Positions 12,153 to 23,894 of a stretch of DNA of 61,187 bases are shown here, in pieces; positions within the stretch are counted from its first letter, which is position 1; each line of letters opens with the position of its first letter. A program made the translations under genes and the position numbers. Source of the stretch: Cudoniella acicularis (Eukaryota; Ascomycota; Leotiomycetes; Helotiales; Helotiaceae). The notes below the pieces were generated by a model that saw only the letters and a list, made by a program, of their open reading frames with translations, was not told the DNA's origin and did no database searches. The stretch is taken from the NCBI GenBank assembly GCA_013054445.1, contig JAAMPI010000136.1:1-61187 (forward strand), written 5' to 3'.

Positions 12153-13889
12153 TTACTGCAGCAGAGGATCCTGTAAAATGTCAGTAAATACGTAAAACCA
12201 AACGTATTGACGAAGGAACATACCCTGAAATGTTTCTGCGAATTGCCCCCCTTATTGACGCCCCACTGAAACTTCCTTCGCTCGCGCTCCTCGACCTTCC
12301 TTGCCTTCTTCTCTGCAACCTGTACTTCCTTCCTCTTCTCTGCCGAAACGCCAATCATGCCGAGACTTGAACGACTTGCGACTGCTCTGCCACGTTCTCT
12401 ATCCGGGAGTGCAACCTGTTGATCTTCATTGGCCGAGTCCGATGATGCGCCTTCAATAGCAAGCTGCTCTTGTCTCTCTGCTGCCGACGGATAACTGTGC
12501 AGATTTTGCCTGTAGTATTTGTTGAGCGATCGGTGTCCAGCCGTACGTCCTGAAGGAAGATGCAGCTCGTAATCCGAGTAAAAGACGGCGTGGGCGTGCT
12601 TATGGGCATGAGAGTGCCACCCATCCTTGTTATGGTGTGGCCTGGGATCTGAATGACTGTGGTGAGGGTGTTGGTCTAGTTTGTCGTATTGGTGTTGTCT
12701 TTGGTCAAGGGGAACTGCGGTGAGATCTGCTGAATCTAGTGACGAAGCTGAACTATCCGTTTCCCATCCATCACCTTCGTCTCCATCTTCGCCAGCTGTT
12801 TTGGCTTCACGCTTAGCCCCAAGCTTCACACCACCGCTTTTCTTGACACCAGGAAGCTCATTTTCGGATTCCTCGTCGTCCTCCACGTCCGAATAAGTAC
12901 TGGTAAAATCATAATATTCGCCGATCTCGAGTTGTTCATCCTCGGTTCCAAATGGGATTTTACAATGTCCTTTGTCGCGCATATGGGTCTGTAGCCCGAA
13001 GACAGTTGGCTTGAGTTTACCACAATACAAACATTCATGATACTCATGGATTTTCTCATACAGCGAGCCAACCAAGCCCTCAAGGTCCACTAAGTAGGGC
13101 CTCTCCGGAATAAACATGCCATGGATACGTTCCATGTGAGCAGCATTGAGAGGAACTGTGGGAGAATCGAAATTGCAGAAGAGGCATCGCTTTATCGCGG
13201 TTTCAAGCGGCACTTCTTCGTCGGCTGCTGCGACAGAAGAGGGAGTTGCAGAGGAAGAACCTTCATCGTTTACGGCCGAGTGATGTGGTCTAGAAGGTCT
13301 TCTGGTCGCAGGAGGTATATCCTTCAGATTTGCCTTCTTAATTCCTTCCACAACCTCGTTGAACTCCTCCTCGGCATCAGAGTCGATTTCCTCCTCATTC
13401 GTGGCCATCGGTTCACCAAGTGAAAAAGTAGAGCTCATGACAGAACTAGTTTCGTCATCCGCCACTGATTTGTCCCGGGCCGCAGCCAATTTTGTTCTAT
13501 GTTTTTGGCTACCGATATGATTCTGGTATGCATTTTCACTGAAGTATGTTCTGGCACATACGGTACAAGTTTTTTCATATGCGGCTTTCGAAGCAGCAGC
13601 GGTCGTCGAAGATTGGGCTTGGAGAACCTTCTCGGTGAAGACTTCAGAACTTATAGGTGGGAGTGAGGTAACACGGCGCTTGAGGTTGTACCGGCTATTT
13701 CGCACTTTGGTCAGTCACAATTTGAAGGAAGGGAGGAATCGCAACATACTGCCAGTCGCTGCGCATATGACCTCTCTGCAGCTCACTGTTTCTGAACGCC
13801 ACTTGACAAGTATTGCACGTGTATGGATGTGTGGAAGCTGTGTCGGGTTGCGCTGTAGCAGACACTCTGCTTGCTGTTATTGAGGCCAT
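12153..13889 (-). CDS. REI1: REI1/ZNF622-type cytoplasmic 60S subunit biogenesis factor
   Basis: Predicted 542 residues. Exons: 13889-13750, 13694-12224 and 12170-12153; introns of 55 and 53 bp are GT-AG. The last exon encodes only DPLLQ and the stop, a C-terminus typical of the family. Four zinc fingers are visible: CNTC…HMRSDWHRYNLKRR near residue 25, CTVC…HIGSQKH near 77, CLFC…HMERIH and CLYC…HMRDKGH. Between the later fingers and the C-terminus lie acidic and His-rich segments, then the conserved 'LPSGRTAGHRSLNKYYRQN' motif. In yeast Rei1 acts late in cytoplasmic pre-60S maturation, with Jjj1, in recycling Arx1 and Alb1, and its C-terminus probes the peptide exit tunnel. The first intron interrupts the first finger exactly at DW/HRY, which fixes the start and splice choice. 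It shares a 627-bp divergent intergenic region with the AZUL gene. Confidence 0.95.
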
Positions 13890-14516
13890 CTCGAGGGATA
13901 TTTGGATGCGGAAGTTCGTGAATGGGATTATGGCGAGTGAAGGTTTGGAGAGAGCGGAGTGTTTGGAAATCGATAAGAAGTAGGTGGGCTGCGGGCTGGA
14001 CTGTGGGCTCTTTCCGAAAGAGAATTCGTGCTTTTCTCTAGGCTGCGGGTAGCCTGTAATCAAATGAGGCAAGTTGGCACACGATCCGGCGACCTAGATA
14101 TGCATAGAAGAAGGTGACAAATGCGTGCATACAATTTCCATGCCACTTCAAGTTTTCCACGCAGCATAAAAATTCATGGTGGGGGATTTTTGCATCAACT
14201 GGGCCAGCCGACTGACTGCTTAGTCACCAGCGCCTGCGTCATTTCATCGCAGGGCTCAGGCTAACCTATTATTCACTAGCCCTTCCGAGCGAACATCTCG
14301 CCGGACGCGGCAAATACAGCCGCGTAAGGAACCTTGGAACCGGAAGGCGGCGCCTATTGTACCGTATGTAGAGAGTACGGGTACGGGGTACTCGAACAAA
14401 AGACCCAGTATCAACACCATCACCAGATTCTCTGCAGTATCCCTCGATCCGCCTGAACGTTAAAATATATGTGCGAATCGCCATTCTAAACACGTTACAC
14501 CATCAATACCAATGTC
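13890..14516. promoter_or_regulatory. Divergent promoter region REI1 / AZUL gene
   Basis: 627 bp between two head-to-head genes, so it should contain both promoters. A GTAC-rich stretch at about 14359-14393 (CGTATGTAGAGAGTACGGG, then GGTACTCG) resembles the TACGGAGTA element seen elsewhere in the window. No clear TATA box or CCAAT pair stands out. Confidence 0.45.
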
Positions 14517-15724
14517 ATGACTCGAGATATCCAAGGGCTTCGCGATGGCCACGACCTTGCCAGCGAAGATGAAATGTATGTAGCCTTGTGGGCGACCGCA
14601 CCGTTTCCTCGTCTCCCTGAAGACGCGCCGGATCAAATGAGAGATTTTGTTGTTGATATCGACGACCCGAAGCGGATTTATGCCATTCACCGAGCAGCGC
14701 GACGCCATCAATTCCAGATTCTCGTTGAAAGGCAAGCTGAGCTGGATACAGATACTTCCCCAGGCGTTAGAAACTAACTTTGGATATTTACAGATACATA
14801 TTCCAGATACGGTATGGATGCAAATCGCAGACTTGTAACACTACAACATGCTTCTCCTGTCGCAGACGCCTCGCCGGAGGAGCCCCCGTCCGAAGATACA
14901 ATGCGACCAGCGCCCGAACATTGGCAATATATATGGCTAGCCAGGATAACCCAGAGCAGGGGCTATGCAACCATCCAAGCGCAGATCGCCCTGTGCCGCC
15001 AAAAGCTCGCTCGTTGACGTTGCGAACAACTCATGTTGATAGAGAAGAACCGTCTAGCAGTGGTGCAAAGATCTCCACCCGTGAACGTAAGAAGAGGCAT
15101 GGCTCGACGACCCCAAATAACGAGACGCCGAGTTCATCACGTTCCCAAATACATAAGGATCAGCGCAGAAAGTCGGAGAAGCCAGAAGCAGGGGCTCCAG
15201 TGGATTTATTGTCAGCTATTGAGGAACCACATGTGACTGATCATAGGTCATTCGTGCAAAATGTATTCGGAACGGTGGCTTTCAAGATGCTTGAATGGCT
15301 AACTCCCAAAAGCCTTGAAGCATTATCTCGACCTGAGGACCAAGTTTCAAAGTCACCGAACCACAAACCCAATACCCCATCAATTTCCTCAACTACGGAT
15401 TTACCAACACCTACATCTACTGAGAGTGGTTTGGAGGAAAAGCCAAGTGACGTGAAGTTAGAGACTGGATCTAATAATGACCCTGTCCCGAAAAAGTCAC
15501 CCACCGAAACGAAAAACGATACTAAGCAGAAGCTAACCCCTACGTCTTTTACAAGTGAACCTAAACCACAAACAACTCAGGAGCCAAAGCCCATTGCCAA
15601 TTCAGTTACGAGCCGTGCTTCGAAAGTCCATGGTCGAAGGAAATCAGAACCAACGGAACCCCAATGTCCGAAGGGTATCTTAAATCTTCATTCGAGGACA
15701 TCGGAAACATCACCAGAAGGCTGA
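14517..15724 (+). CDS. AZUL-domain ubiquitin-ligase N-terminus without HECT domain (truncated or degenerate)
   Basis: Two exons, 14517-14731 and 14794-15724, give 381 residues if the 62-bp intron uses a GC donor (GCAAGC) with an ACTAAC branch site and TTTACAG acceptor; no GT donor restores the frame. The junction creates LVERYIFQIRYGC, which matches the zinc-binding AZUL domain of UBE3A-type ligases: Cys 81, 86, 91, 94 and 130, plus His 132 in ASQDNPEQGLCNH. A second conserved block, SFVQNVFGTVAFKMLEWLTP, lies near residue 230. In related fungal proteins I recall AZUL being followed by a long linker and a C-terminal HECT domain. Here the frame stops at 15724, a second frame carries similar linker-like sequence to a TGA at 15816-15818, and beyond that is a gene on the other strand. 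The catalytic HECT half is therefore absent, so ligase activity is not expected. Sequencing error could explain the frame change, but not the missing HECT region. Confidence 0.8.
14732..14793 (+). other. Non-canonical GC-AG intron
   Basis: The intron starts GCAAGC and ends TTTACAG, with ACTAAC about 20 bases before the acceptor. It is inferred because only this junction links the ER and YIFQ halves of the AZUL motif in frame. Confidence 0.75.
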
Positions 15725-15795
15725 ACCAATGACTACTTCATCGACAGTGGAGGTTTCTAAGAGACAGCACATTAACACACAACATCTGCAAAATA

Positions 15796-17482
15796 CTACA
15801 GTTTCAACATACCAATGATTGGGACTATCTCGACATTAGCGGCTGACTTCATTGCTTCTGCTGCTGTGCCCGGAACTTTGACAATAGCATCCACTGCTGC
15901 AACGATATTGGTTATCGAATTTGCGTCTGCAGTTGCGGTTGTTGCTGACGTTTGAACAGGAGTGCCTATATTTTGAGGAGTGTTGACAGGCACCGATGGG
16001 ATGAGGCTCTCACAAAGTGACTCGTATGCTCCAGCCATCTGCATGTTTTCAAAGCGTCGATCCTGGGTTTCAATCGCACTTATACTCATTGGGTCCGTAA
16101 CCTGTCGACTGCTGTTTGAACGACTGTTTGAAGCGTAATCCGGCATAGAAACATCTGCTGATGATGAAACCTGGCGCCAACCAGTAAAAGCAGAATTTGT
16201 GGGGTCGGTGAAAGGATCGAATGTTGGTTGTCGTGGGAAAACTGGGCCATTTTGAGGAAAGAGAGATCCAAAACCACTGATAGCGGGGGCAGGCTTCGGA
16301 GGATTTCCATGGCGTGGAGAGTGGCTATGAACTTCAACATCCTCGGCCGAGTGTCGGGGGGAAAAGTGTTGAGCAAAATACGGTCCAACAAGTGATACCT
16401 GACGCCACATAGCCGCATTCGGCCAAGCAATCGAGGATGCTTCAAGCACATCTGGAGTAACAATCAGCTTGTGGTTTTAAATTCATGAAAACCAGGTGTA
16501 TTCGCTCAAGCAATAAAGAAAGTTTGGACTCGTGACAGAATCTGGCGATGGGGAACAGTACGCAAGTAGCCTAGTTCTCGTTGATATATTTTCGAACACA
16601 TTTGACATTTGTCGTGCAACTTTCCGATAGAAGCACCTTGCTGAAGACCTTTGGGCTTGTGAAGCACTAGCTTACAAACAATATTGGCAGCTTCGCGAGA
16701 CAGCTTGCATGAGGAGGGTAGCCTGTACTTGCTGGTTAGGAGGTTGCACTTACCAAGAGGTGCATGCTGAAACGAGAAAGAGACCAAGTTCTTGACTCGC
16801 TCGAATGGATATGTGAGATTGTCTCTTGAAAAGCCTTCAGCAATAAGAACCTTGATACGGCCCAAATCATCTCCTGCGTTCCAGTAACTCTGTGACAGCA
16901 GCTCCTTATGGAACGTTGGGAACTTCAACTTTTCGAATTCCCCATGCTTGTCCAAATCTTTGAATAGTCAGCTATAATTTTGGAAAACGAAAATCAAACC
17001 TGAAGATAGGGGACAATATCCGTACCGATACTAAGTTCGAGGATTGTAGGCCACGGGCCGTTTTGATTGAACCACTTTGAGCTTTTCGAAAAAGTCAGCA
17101 ACAAATTCCGCGGAATCGGAATATCAAACGAACCCCGCGATTCTTCCATCGACAAACACTCGAGCTTCGTATAAGACATGATCGGTAGGCTTTCTCATGT
17201 TTTGTATGTATCGGCTGATCTCTGGATTCTGCCATGAATGAATAGAAATGCGGAAAGGCGCACCAGCAGATAAGCCTGGAATGAAAGAGGTGACTGTTGG
17301 AAGCAGCAACGGGTTGACCTGCAAGCTATGGGACTCTTCTGGCTAGTTAGCTATGAAGAAATTAAACGGATGGCAGATTACCTACCAGGGTCCTGGATGA
17401 CTTGGCAAGCAGTCTTGAACTCTTGGAGCGGGATCTTGCACTGGTCTGGGAAGACCAAAACATCCCAATTTTGGTAACGCAT
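15796..17482 (-). CDS. Conserved fungal protein of unknown function (MRYQNWDVLVFP family)
   Basis: Predicted 405 residues. Exons: 17482-17386, 17338-17134, 17081-17026, 16957-16754, 16451-15796; the lengths sum to a whole number of codons. The start MRYQNWDVLVFPDQ and the segments FKTACQVIQDPEESHS, AGAPFRISIHSW, FPTFHKELLSQSYW, GRIKVLIAEG and SFSFQHAPL are typical of a protein conserved in filamentous ascomycetes; I know no assigned function. The C-terminal third is Ser/Thr/Ala-rich and probably disordered. Introns are 47, 52, 68 and 302 bp; the third uses a GTACGG donor. The 302-bp intron stays open in frame for 82 codons. The 3' end is uncertain: a GTATGT donor just before the annotated stop could be spliced to AG near 15760, replacing the last residues and ending near 15709. 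The gene is convergent with the truncated AZUL gene and overlaps its tail. Confidence 0.85.
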
Positions 17483-18032
17483 CTTGGAAAATCCTGAATA
17501 GAGAGAGAACTCTTTGCTTACAAAGAATGAAGATCTTGGAGTTGGAGCAAAGTTGCAATGCGAGTGAGTTTCAATGTTGAGTGGATAGCTTGGTACATGA
17601 AGCTGGATAGGAAGTCGTAGCAGCTGATGGAACTTGGAAATAGTGGTGGGGAACTTCCCCAGAGAGAAGGGGCTACCCTGGATTGGCAAATCAAGAGACT
17701 GGTCGAATGTAAAAGGGAAGTAGCCACTGCAAAAGCAATTGCTGGCCTTGAGCATTTGCATTCGACGGATTATCAGGCACTCTCAGGCGGAAGGCACGCT
17801 TTCTATGGACAATGAGACAAATTCGAAATTGACTCTAACGATGCTTCGGGAGGGTTACGAAAATTTGATACAGGTATAGGACATTGTCAGAAGAAAGTTG
17901 AATTCTCACTGCAGTTTTTGGAATTCCTCAATTGCAGACCGCTAAACTCATATGTACAAAGACCAATCCTTCAGTTCCTCACTCGCTATCTAGAGCTCTA
18001 GCCTGTTAAATAATTAGTGAAAGAACACGGAA
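17483..18032. other. Gap between two minus-strand genes
   Basis: 550 bp with no supported gene. It holds the upstream region of the MRYQNWDVLVFP-family gene and the 3' flank of NDUFB8. A short + strand frame at 17627-17815 has no recognisable content. Confidence 0.45.
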
Positions 18033-18632
18033 CTAAATAGTTTCAAAACCCACTGGTACTGCATTTGGACCACCCAACTCCTTCTCTAGGCCTCCTTCAA
18101 ACTCCCTCGGTGCTGACGGCTTATCCGGATAGTACACTCCTACAACTCCGCAAAGTGTAAAAACAGCTGCGACGAAACAACCGAGTTGGAAAAGACCCTT
18201 TCCTGGCTTCACATGTGTATATTCTTCTGGAGAGAACATGCCAAGGATATCGTTGTCTTCGTGAACGGGTTCTCCATAGTTTCGGCGCTCCTGCTTATCC
18301 CACCAGTCTGCATGCGGATCGCGGAATTGTCGTTTGACTGGAGGGGGATTATCATATCCTCCGTTCTGCCAACAATGTCAGTCGATTGCTTCGCTCAGTG
18401 ATGGGTAAATCACGAACCATTCCCGGATCCTCAGCTTCGGTCTGCGTTGCACTGTGTCAGTCTGACTCCTCCAAGTAGATGATAATTCCAGCAGGTGTTT
18501 CTAGGTACTGACCAACGTGGGATATTCATACGAAGCTGTTTGGGCGCATCGTCGCTGGTTGAAGAGAGCTCGTCGAGCAACCGGCATTGCCGCGCGCAGG
18601 GGGCCAGCGGTCGCAATTCGCCGGGACAACAT
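18033..18632 (-). CDS. Complex I accessory subunit NDUFB8 (ASHI) homologue, mitochondrial
   Basis: Predicted 158 residues. Exons: 18632-18513, 18441-18418 (24 bp, TEAEDPGM) and 18365-18033, with introns of 71 and 52 bp. The N-terminus MLSRRIATAGPLRAAMPVARRALFNQRR (shown in parts: MLSRRIATAG, then PLRAAMPVARRA) is an Arg/Ala-rich mitochondrial targeting sequence. The mature part has NPPPVKRQFRDPHADWWD, then ERRNYGEPVHEDNDILG, one membrane segment (GLFQLGCFVAAVFTLCGVVGV) and the closing YPDKPSAPREFEGGLEKELGG. These match the fungal form of NADH:ubiquinone oxidoreductase subunit NDUFB8, a membrane-arm accessory subunit. The ATG directly follows a CGATCGCAG acceptor-like string, so a 5' UTR intron is likely. 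It is head-to-head with SWR1. Confidence 0.9.
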
Positions 18633-19029
18633 CTGCGATCGAGGTTAGTAAGAATACACATAACGATACTGCTGCCTGAGATACAAGTCGTACCTTGCAA
18701 AGGAGCTGTGGTAATCAATTGAGACTTTAGAATCCCGTCGCCATCTGCATTGCTAGCTATGAGGTTACCACTGGTGAGGTGCCTAGCTCTCGCTTAGCCA
18801 TATCCTTGGCCGCCCTGTGCGTTAAGGGCGCTCAAAATTTGTATTTGTGTTGACAGTCGCAAAATTCATACACTTTTGTCAACAGACGGCGCAAAAAACC
18901 CCTGGGCATGCGCAAACTTTGTAACAAGAATCTCTGAAAAGTTGCGCATCTGCCGAAGCTCGACGCGTCCCCTCAGATGTTGATTTCACCAAGTTCACGG
19001 TAGTGCCTGGCCCCTCCCTCTAAGAAGTC
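18633..19029. promoter_or_regulatory. Divergent promoter NDUFB8 / SWR1
   Basis: 397 bp separate the two start codons on opposite strands. The near part on the NDUFB8 side probably includes a 5' UTR intron. I see no strong named motif. Confidence 0.45.
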
Positions 19030-22000
19030 ATGACACAGACCGCGTCGGATGGTCAAGAGAGTCAAGCAATCTTTGGTACGAATCCGCAGATACGAACCAA
19101 CGTCAACCAGACCGCTGACACTTATTTCTCATTAGACGCACCGTCGAATGATGACCTCCCGAAGACAAACGGCCATAATGACGAGAAACCAGAAGTTGAG
19201 GGACCTCCAACCAAGAAGCGGCGAGTCAGTGAGACCGCGCCGGCTGCGCGTCGAAAACCGAGTCGCCTCCTTGGAAAAAGGTGGTAGCGGAAGGACCTTC
19301 TTCATTTACACAGGATGGAAAGAGAAAATCAGGCAGAACGAACAGGATACCCTTCGAGCTACAACCACCGTCGGACAAACGTCAGACACGAGGCGCTGTC
19401 CAAAAGACGTACTCGACCAAAAGCAAACATGGAAACACAAACGGGTCAGTTAACATGAGGGATGGATCTACTACGTTGGGCAACGGATCAAGGAAATCTG
19501 GCTCTGCCGGCGCCCTCGCATCTCACCATCCAACGATCTCGCCTTCCAAACCGGCGACATCCCCCAAACGTTCTCAACGCAAGTCCATGCCAAGTGAGCC
19601 AAAGTTTACACCTGCTCGCTCGCACAAGAAGTTCTCAGCGCCGAAGACCCCACAATCCGCTCCAGCACAGGCTCGTCCCGAAAAGGTGCGCCGGTCTGGA
19701 CGTGGGGTGGAGGTTGTTCAAGATGAAGAGGCTGTGCTTTCAAGTTCCCTCAAGCCAGAGGACATCGTTGGAGACAGTCCGAAGGCAAAGCTTTCCAGGA
19801 TTAAATTTCGAGTGAAGCCAGCCTCATTACCATTCCCACACCACGGGCTTGTTCGCCAGCATCCCAAGAAGTACGCAACGCTGGAAGAATTCCTCACTTC
19901 CGCCAAAAATATACCTTTTCAGGAAGGAGGACTCTACAGTACCGAGGATGAGCCCGAATACACCTCAGAAGACATCCTTCGAGATGCCAAACTTCTTGTT
20001 CGTCTTGAAGATGCTGCCAAACCTGGAGACTTGCTAAGTCCCAATGTCTGCTCCGCGTACGCACCTCCAGAACAGGATCACATTCCGGAGCAATACGCAC
20101 ATCGAGACCATCTGAACAGAGCCGCAATCGAGTTTCGAAGATTAATGCAAATCGAACATAGGAAACATAAAGCCACTGCAAAGCGACTTGCGGAGGCTTG
20201 CAGAGATGAGTGGTATCGGAGGCAACCAAAGACACAAGAACAAGTGGAGGCAGAACAAGCGAAGGCCAACGAAATTCGGTATCGCTCCTTGATTAAGAGT
20301 CTGCAGGCTACATGGGCAAATGTGCGCGCAGAAGTGAATCGTCAACGTTTTGTTGAATGGGAAGCTCAGGAGCAAGAACGGGTGCGTAAGAGGCTCAATG
20401 ATGCGGTCGATAAATCAACGTTAGCCCTTCAGGCCCAAACAGCCTTCCGGGACTTAGAAATTACGACAGACGATGACGAAAATGACGGATCCGATGAAGA
20501 CGACGAAAATACCGAGGCTAGCTCTGAGTCTGGGTCGAATGATGGGGAGAGTAACATGTCCTCCTCGGAATCAGAGGCAGATGAAGAGCAAGTTCCACCA
20601 GATGTCGCAGAGGACGAACATCTTACTCAAGAGCAGCTTCGAGAAAAGTATGCCACCCTGCAAGCTATACGTACTGAAACTGCCGATGTGGAGATGGCGG
20701 ATGAAAATCAAGCGGACTCGGCAACGGATCATGGACAAGAGTTAGAGGCGACGTTTGATGATAGTGATGAATCAATCGATATGGACGACGATATGGGCTC
20801 GAGTGACGAAGACCGGAACAGTGATGAGGAAGACTCAGAGGAGGATGAGGACGGAAGTGAAGATCCCAGGCAATCAAACCTTCTTGGGTTCCTTGCGCCT
20901 TCAGACCTGAAATCGATGGAAATGGATGAAGTCAGTTCTGAGTTAGCGCCTACTGAAGAGACCGGGTTTATTGAGGTTGGCAACGAAAATCACGCTACAA
21001 TTGAAGAAGAGCTAAAGGAAGGAGAAAGCACTGTGGATACTCCACGACTTTCTATCAAACCGGAGACGGATGAATTGGAAACTGCGAAAACGACTTTGGA
21101 GATCACAAACACTAGTCCTGACCGAAGTAGTCAGCCCACACCGAGGACTGCTGAATCGAAGCCGTCCGAAATTGACTCGGCATCCTCTGTGGAGCCTCAT
21201 CAAACAAGCAGGCAGGTTACTCGTAACTCGACACCGCAGCCTAGCAACCTTTTGAAAACTCCCATTCCATTCCTATTGAGAGGAACACTTCGAGAATACC
21301 AGCATTACGGTCTTGATTGGCTTGCAGGGCTTTATGCCAACAACACCAATGGCATATTAGCGGACGAAATGGGGCTTGGGAAGACAATACAAACCATAGC
21401 TCTACTTGCTCACCTTGCTTGTGAGCACGAGGTCTGGGGTCCTCACTTGGTTATTGTTCCGACCAGTGTCATACTGAATTGGGAAATGGAGTTTAAAAAA
21501 TGGTGTCCCGGGTTCAAAATCCTCACCTACTATGGCACGATCGATGAACGCAGGAAAAAGCGCTTGGGATGGAAGACTGACGATTCGTGGAATGTCTGCA
21601 TTACGTCGTATCAAATCATTCTTCGGGATCAACAGGTGTTCAAACGTCGGCGGTGGCACTACATGATTCTAGACGAAGCTCACAACATTAAAAATTTCCA
21701 ATCGCAAAGGTGGCAGACAATGTTGACCTTCAACACTCGAGCGCGACTTCTCTTGACCGGGACTCCTCTTCAAAACAACCTCACAGAGTTGTGGTCATTA
21801 CTGTACTTCCTAATGCCTTCTGACGGTACAAATCAAGGGGTTGGCGGGTTCGCAGACTTGAGGGAATTTCAAGACTGGTTTAAGAAGCCTTCAGAACAAA
21901 TCCTAGAGCATGGGCGAGACCAAATGGATGACGAGTCCAAGGCAATTATTAGCAAGCTTCACAAAGTTCTTCGGCCCTATTTGTTGCGGAGAATGAAGGC

Positions 22001-23894
22001 AGATGTTGAAAAACAAATGCCTGCAAAGCATGAGCACGTTGAGTTCTGTAGGCTTTCGAAGAGGCAACGTGAGTTGTATGACGGCTTCCTTAGCCGCGAT
22101 GACACGAGAGGGACATTAGCTTCTGGTAATTACCTCTCGATCATCAATTGCTTAATGCAACTTAGAAAGGTCTGTAATCATCCGGATCTTTTCGTCGACC
22201 GTCCCATCATGACCTCATTTCCTATGGAAAAATCAGCTATAGCAGATTTCGAAATCAAAGAGCTCCTTGTACGGCGACGCCTTCTCCAAGAAGACCCTAT
22301 GACCAAGGCAAGCTTGGAGTTCCTGAACCTGGTTCCCACAAAGCATGAGCGGCTTTCCGGAACTGTTACAACTCGAATCGCTGAGCTCAGCGCCCAACGA
22401 ACCCTCATGGACATGCGCGAAGCTCAGAAAAAAAGAGCTCAGAACGCTCTTACGAATCTTGATCCATCTACCGCAAAATCAAATCTAGTATACTTGGAGA
22501 GTGCCTCGAGATGGGGCAGATTTGAAGAGCTTCAACACTGTGTCTATCTGAACGCCCTGCGGCGTCAGCAGAAACCCACCTATGGGAAGCAGTTGTTGGA
22601 ACTGCTCACTCTCGGTGTCAATGAACGACCTTTGCAACCCAGACCTCAGCGCCGCGACAAAATGTTGACTTGGTTGGAGGACACTTCTTCCATCCTAACT
22701 TCCATGGTTCCAACGCTGAAGTCGCGGTCAGAATCCCTAAATACTACTATCCAGAAATTCGCCTGTGTGACACCTCCAGTTATTGCAAGAGACATGGCTT
22801 CCTTGATTCTTACCAAGAAGGGGGTCAATACTGTTCAAACAGTCATCGATCGCTCCGAAAAAGATCCTTTCCATGAAGCACGAATGCGATTATCAATACA
22901 GTTTCCGGACAAGCGCCTTCTCCAGTACGACTGCGGGAAGTTACAAACTCTGGCCAAGCTTCTTCGCAAATTACAAGCTGGCGGTCATCGCGCACTCATC
23001 TTTACACAGATGACTAAAGTTTTAGATATACTTGAACAGTTCTTAAACATTCATGGTCACAAGTATCTTCGACTGGACGGAGCTACCAAGGTAGAACAGA
23101 GACAGATACTCACCGATCGTTTCAATAATGACACCCGTATCTTGGCATTTATTTTGTCGAGTCGATCTGGCGGCCTAGGTATCAACCTTACGGGTGCCGA
23201 CACCGTCATTTTCTATGATCTTGATTGGAATCCAGCCATGGACAAACAGTGCCAAGATCGGTGCCATCGCATTGGTCAAACCCGGGATGTACACATCTAT
23301 CGTCTAGTATCAGAACATACTATTGAAGCCAACATTCTGCGAAAAGCAAACCAAAAACAGATGCTGGATGACGTGGTTATCCAAGAAGGGGAGTTCACAA
23401 CAGACTATTTCAACAAGATGCCAGTGCGCGACGTTGGCGATGAACCTTCTGTTCTTGATGGCGAAGCGGCAGCCAGCGCTGCCATGGATCGGGTTTTGGG
23501 TGGCCCCGACAACAACAAAAACGTACAGCGAGTACTTGCACAAGCCGAGGATCGAGAGGATGTAGCGGCCGCCAAAGTTGCTGAGCTAGAGATGGAGCAA
23601 GATGTTGCAGACTTCGATGAGAATGCTATTATTACTGATGAAACACCTGCAACTGGAACCCCCCTGGATGCTACGGAGACACCAATAGGCGAAGGGACAC
23701 CGGCAGTCGAGGATGCAATGGATCTTGACAAAGACGAAGTAAATGCGTGGGGCGAACAAATTAGATCCACTGATGATTACATGCTGAAATTCATGGCTTC
23801 TGAACTTAAGGACACTCCAGTCGAGCTTCCGAAGGACAAGAGCAAGAGCAAGAAAGGAAAAGACAAGAGTCATCGTTCTCATAGAGCAAGGTAA
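19030..23894 (+). CDS. SWR1: SWR1-type chromatin remodelling ATPase (H2A.Z deposition)
   Basis: A Snf2-family catalytic subunit of about 1,610 residues. In the SWR1 complex it replaces nucleosomal H2A-H2B with H2A.Z-H2B using ATP. In order: a basic/Pro-rich N-terminus, an HSA-like helix near residue 413 (ATWANVRAEVNRQRFVEWEA) that should bind actin-related proteins, an acidic stretch (about 468-601), ATPase lobe 1 from LREYQHYGLDWLAGLY with DEMGLGKT near 765 and DEAH near 869, the long insertion typical of the INO80/SWR1 class, and lobe 2 with SSRSGGLGINL near 1363 and DRCHRIGQTRD near 1395. The C-terminus is Lys-rich. The 5' part (19030-19262) is in another frame than 19263-23894. Either a 38-bp GTCAGT…CGAG intron (19225-19262) or loss of one A in the AAAA run near 19254-19257 would reconcile them; the second keeps more natural sequence before SPPWKKV. 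Nothing else is broken. Confidence 0.93.
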
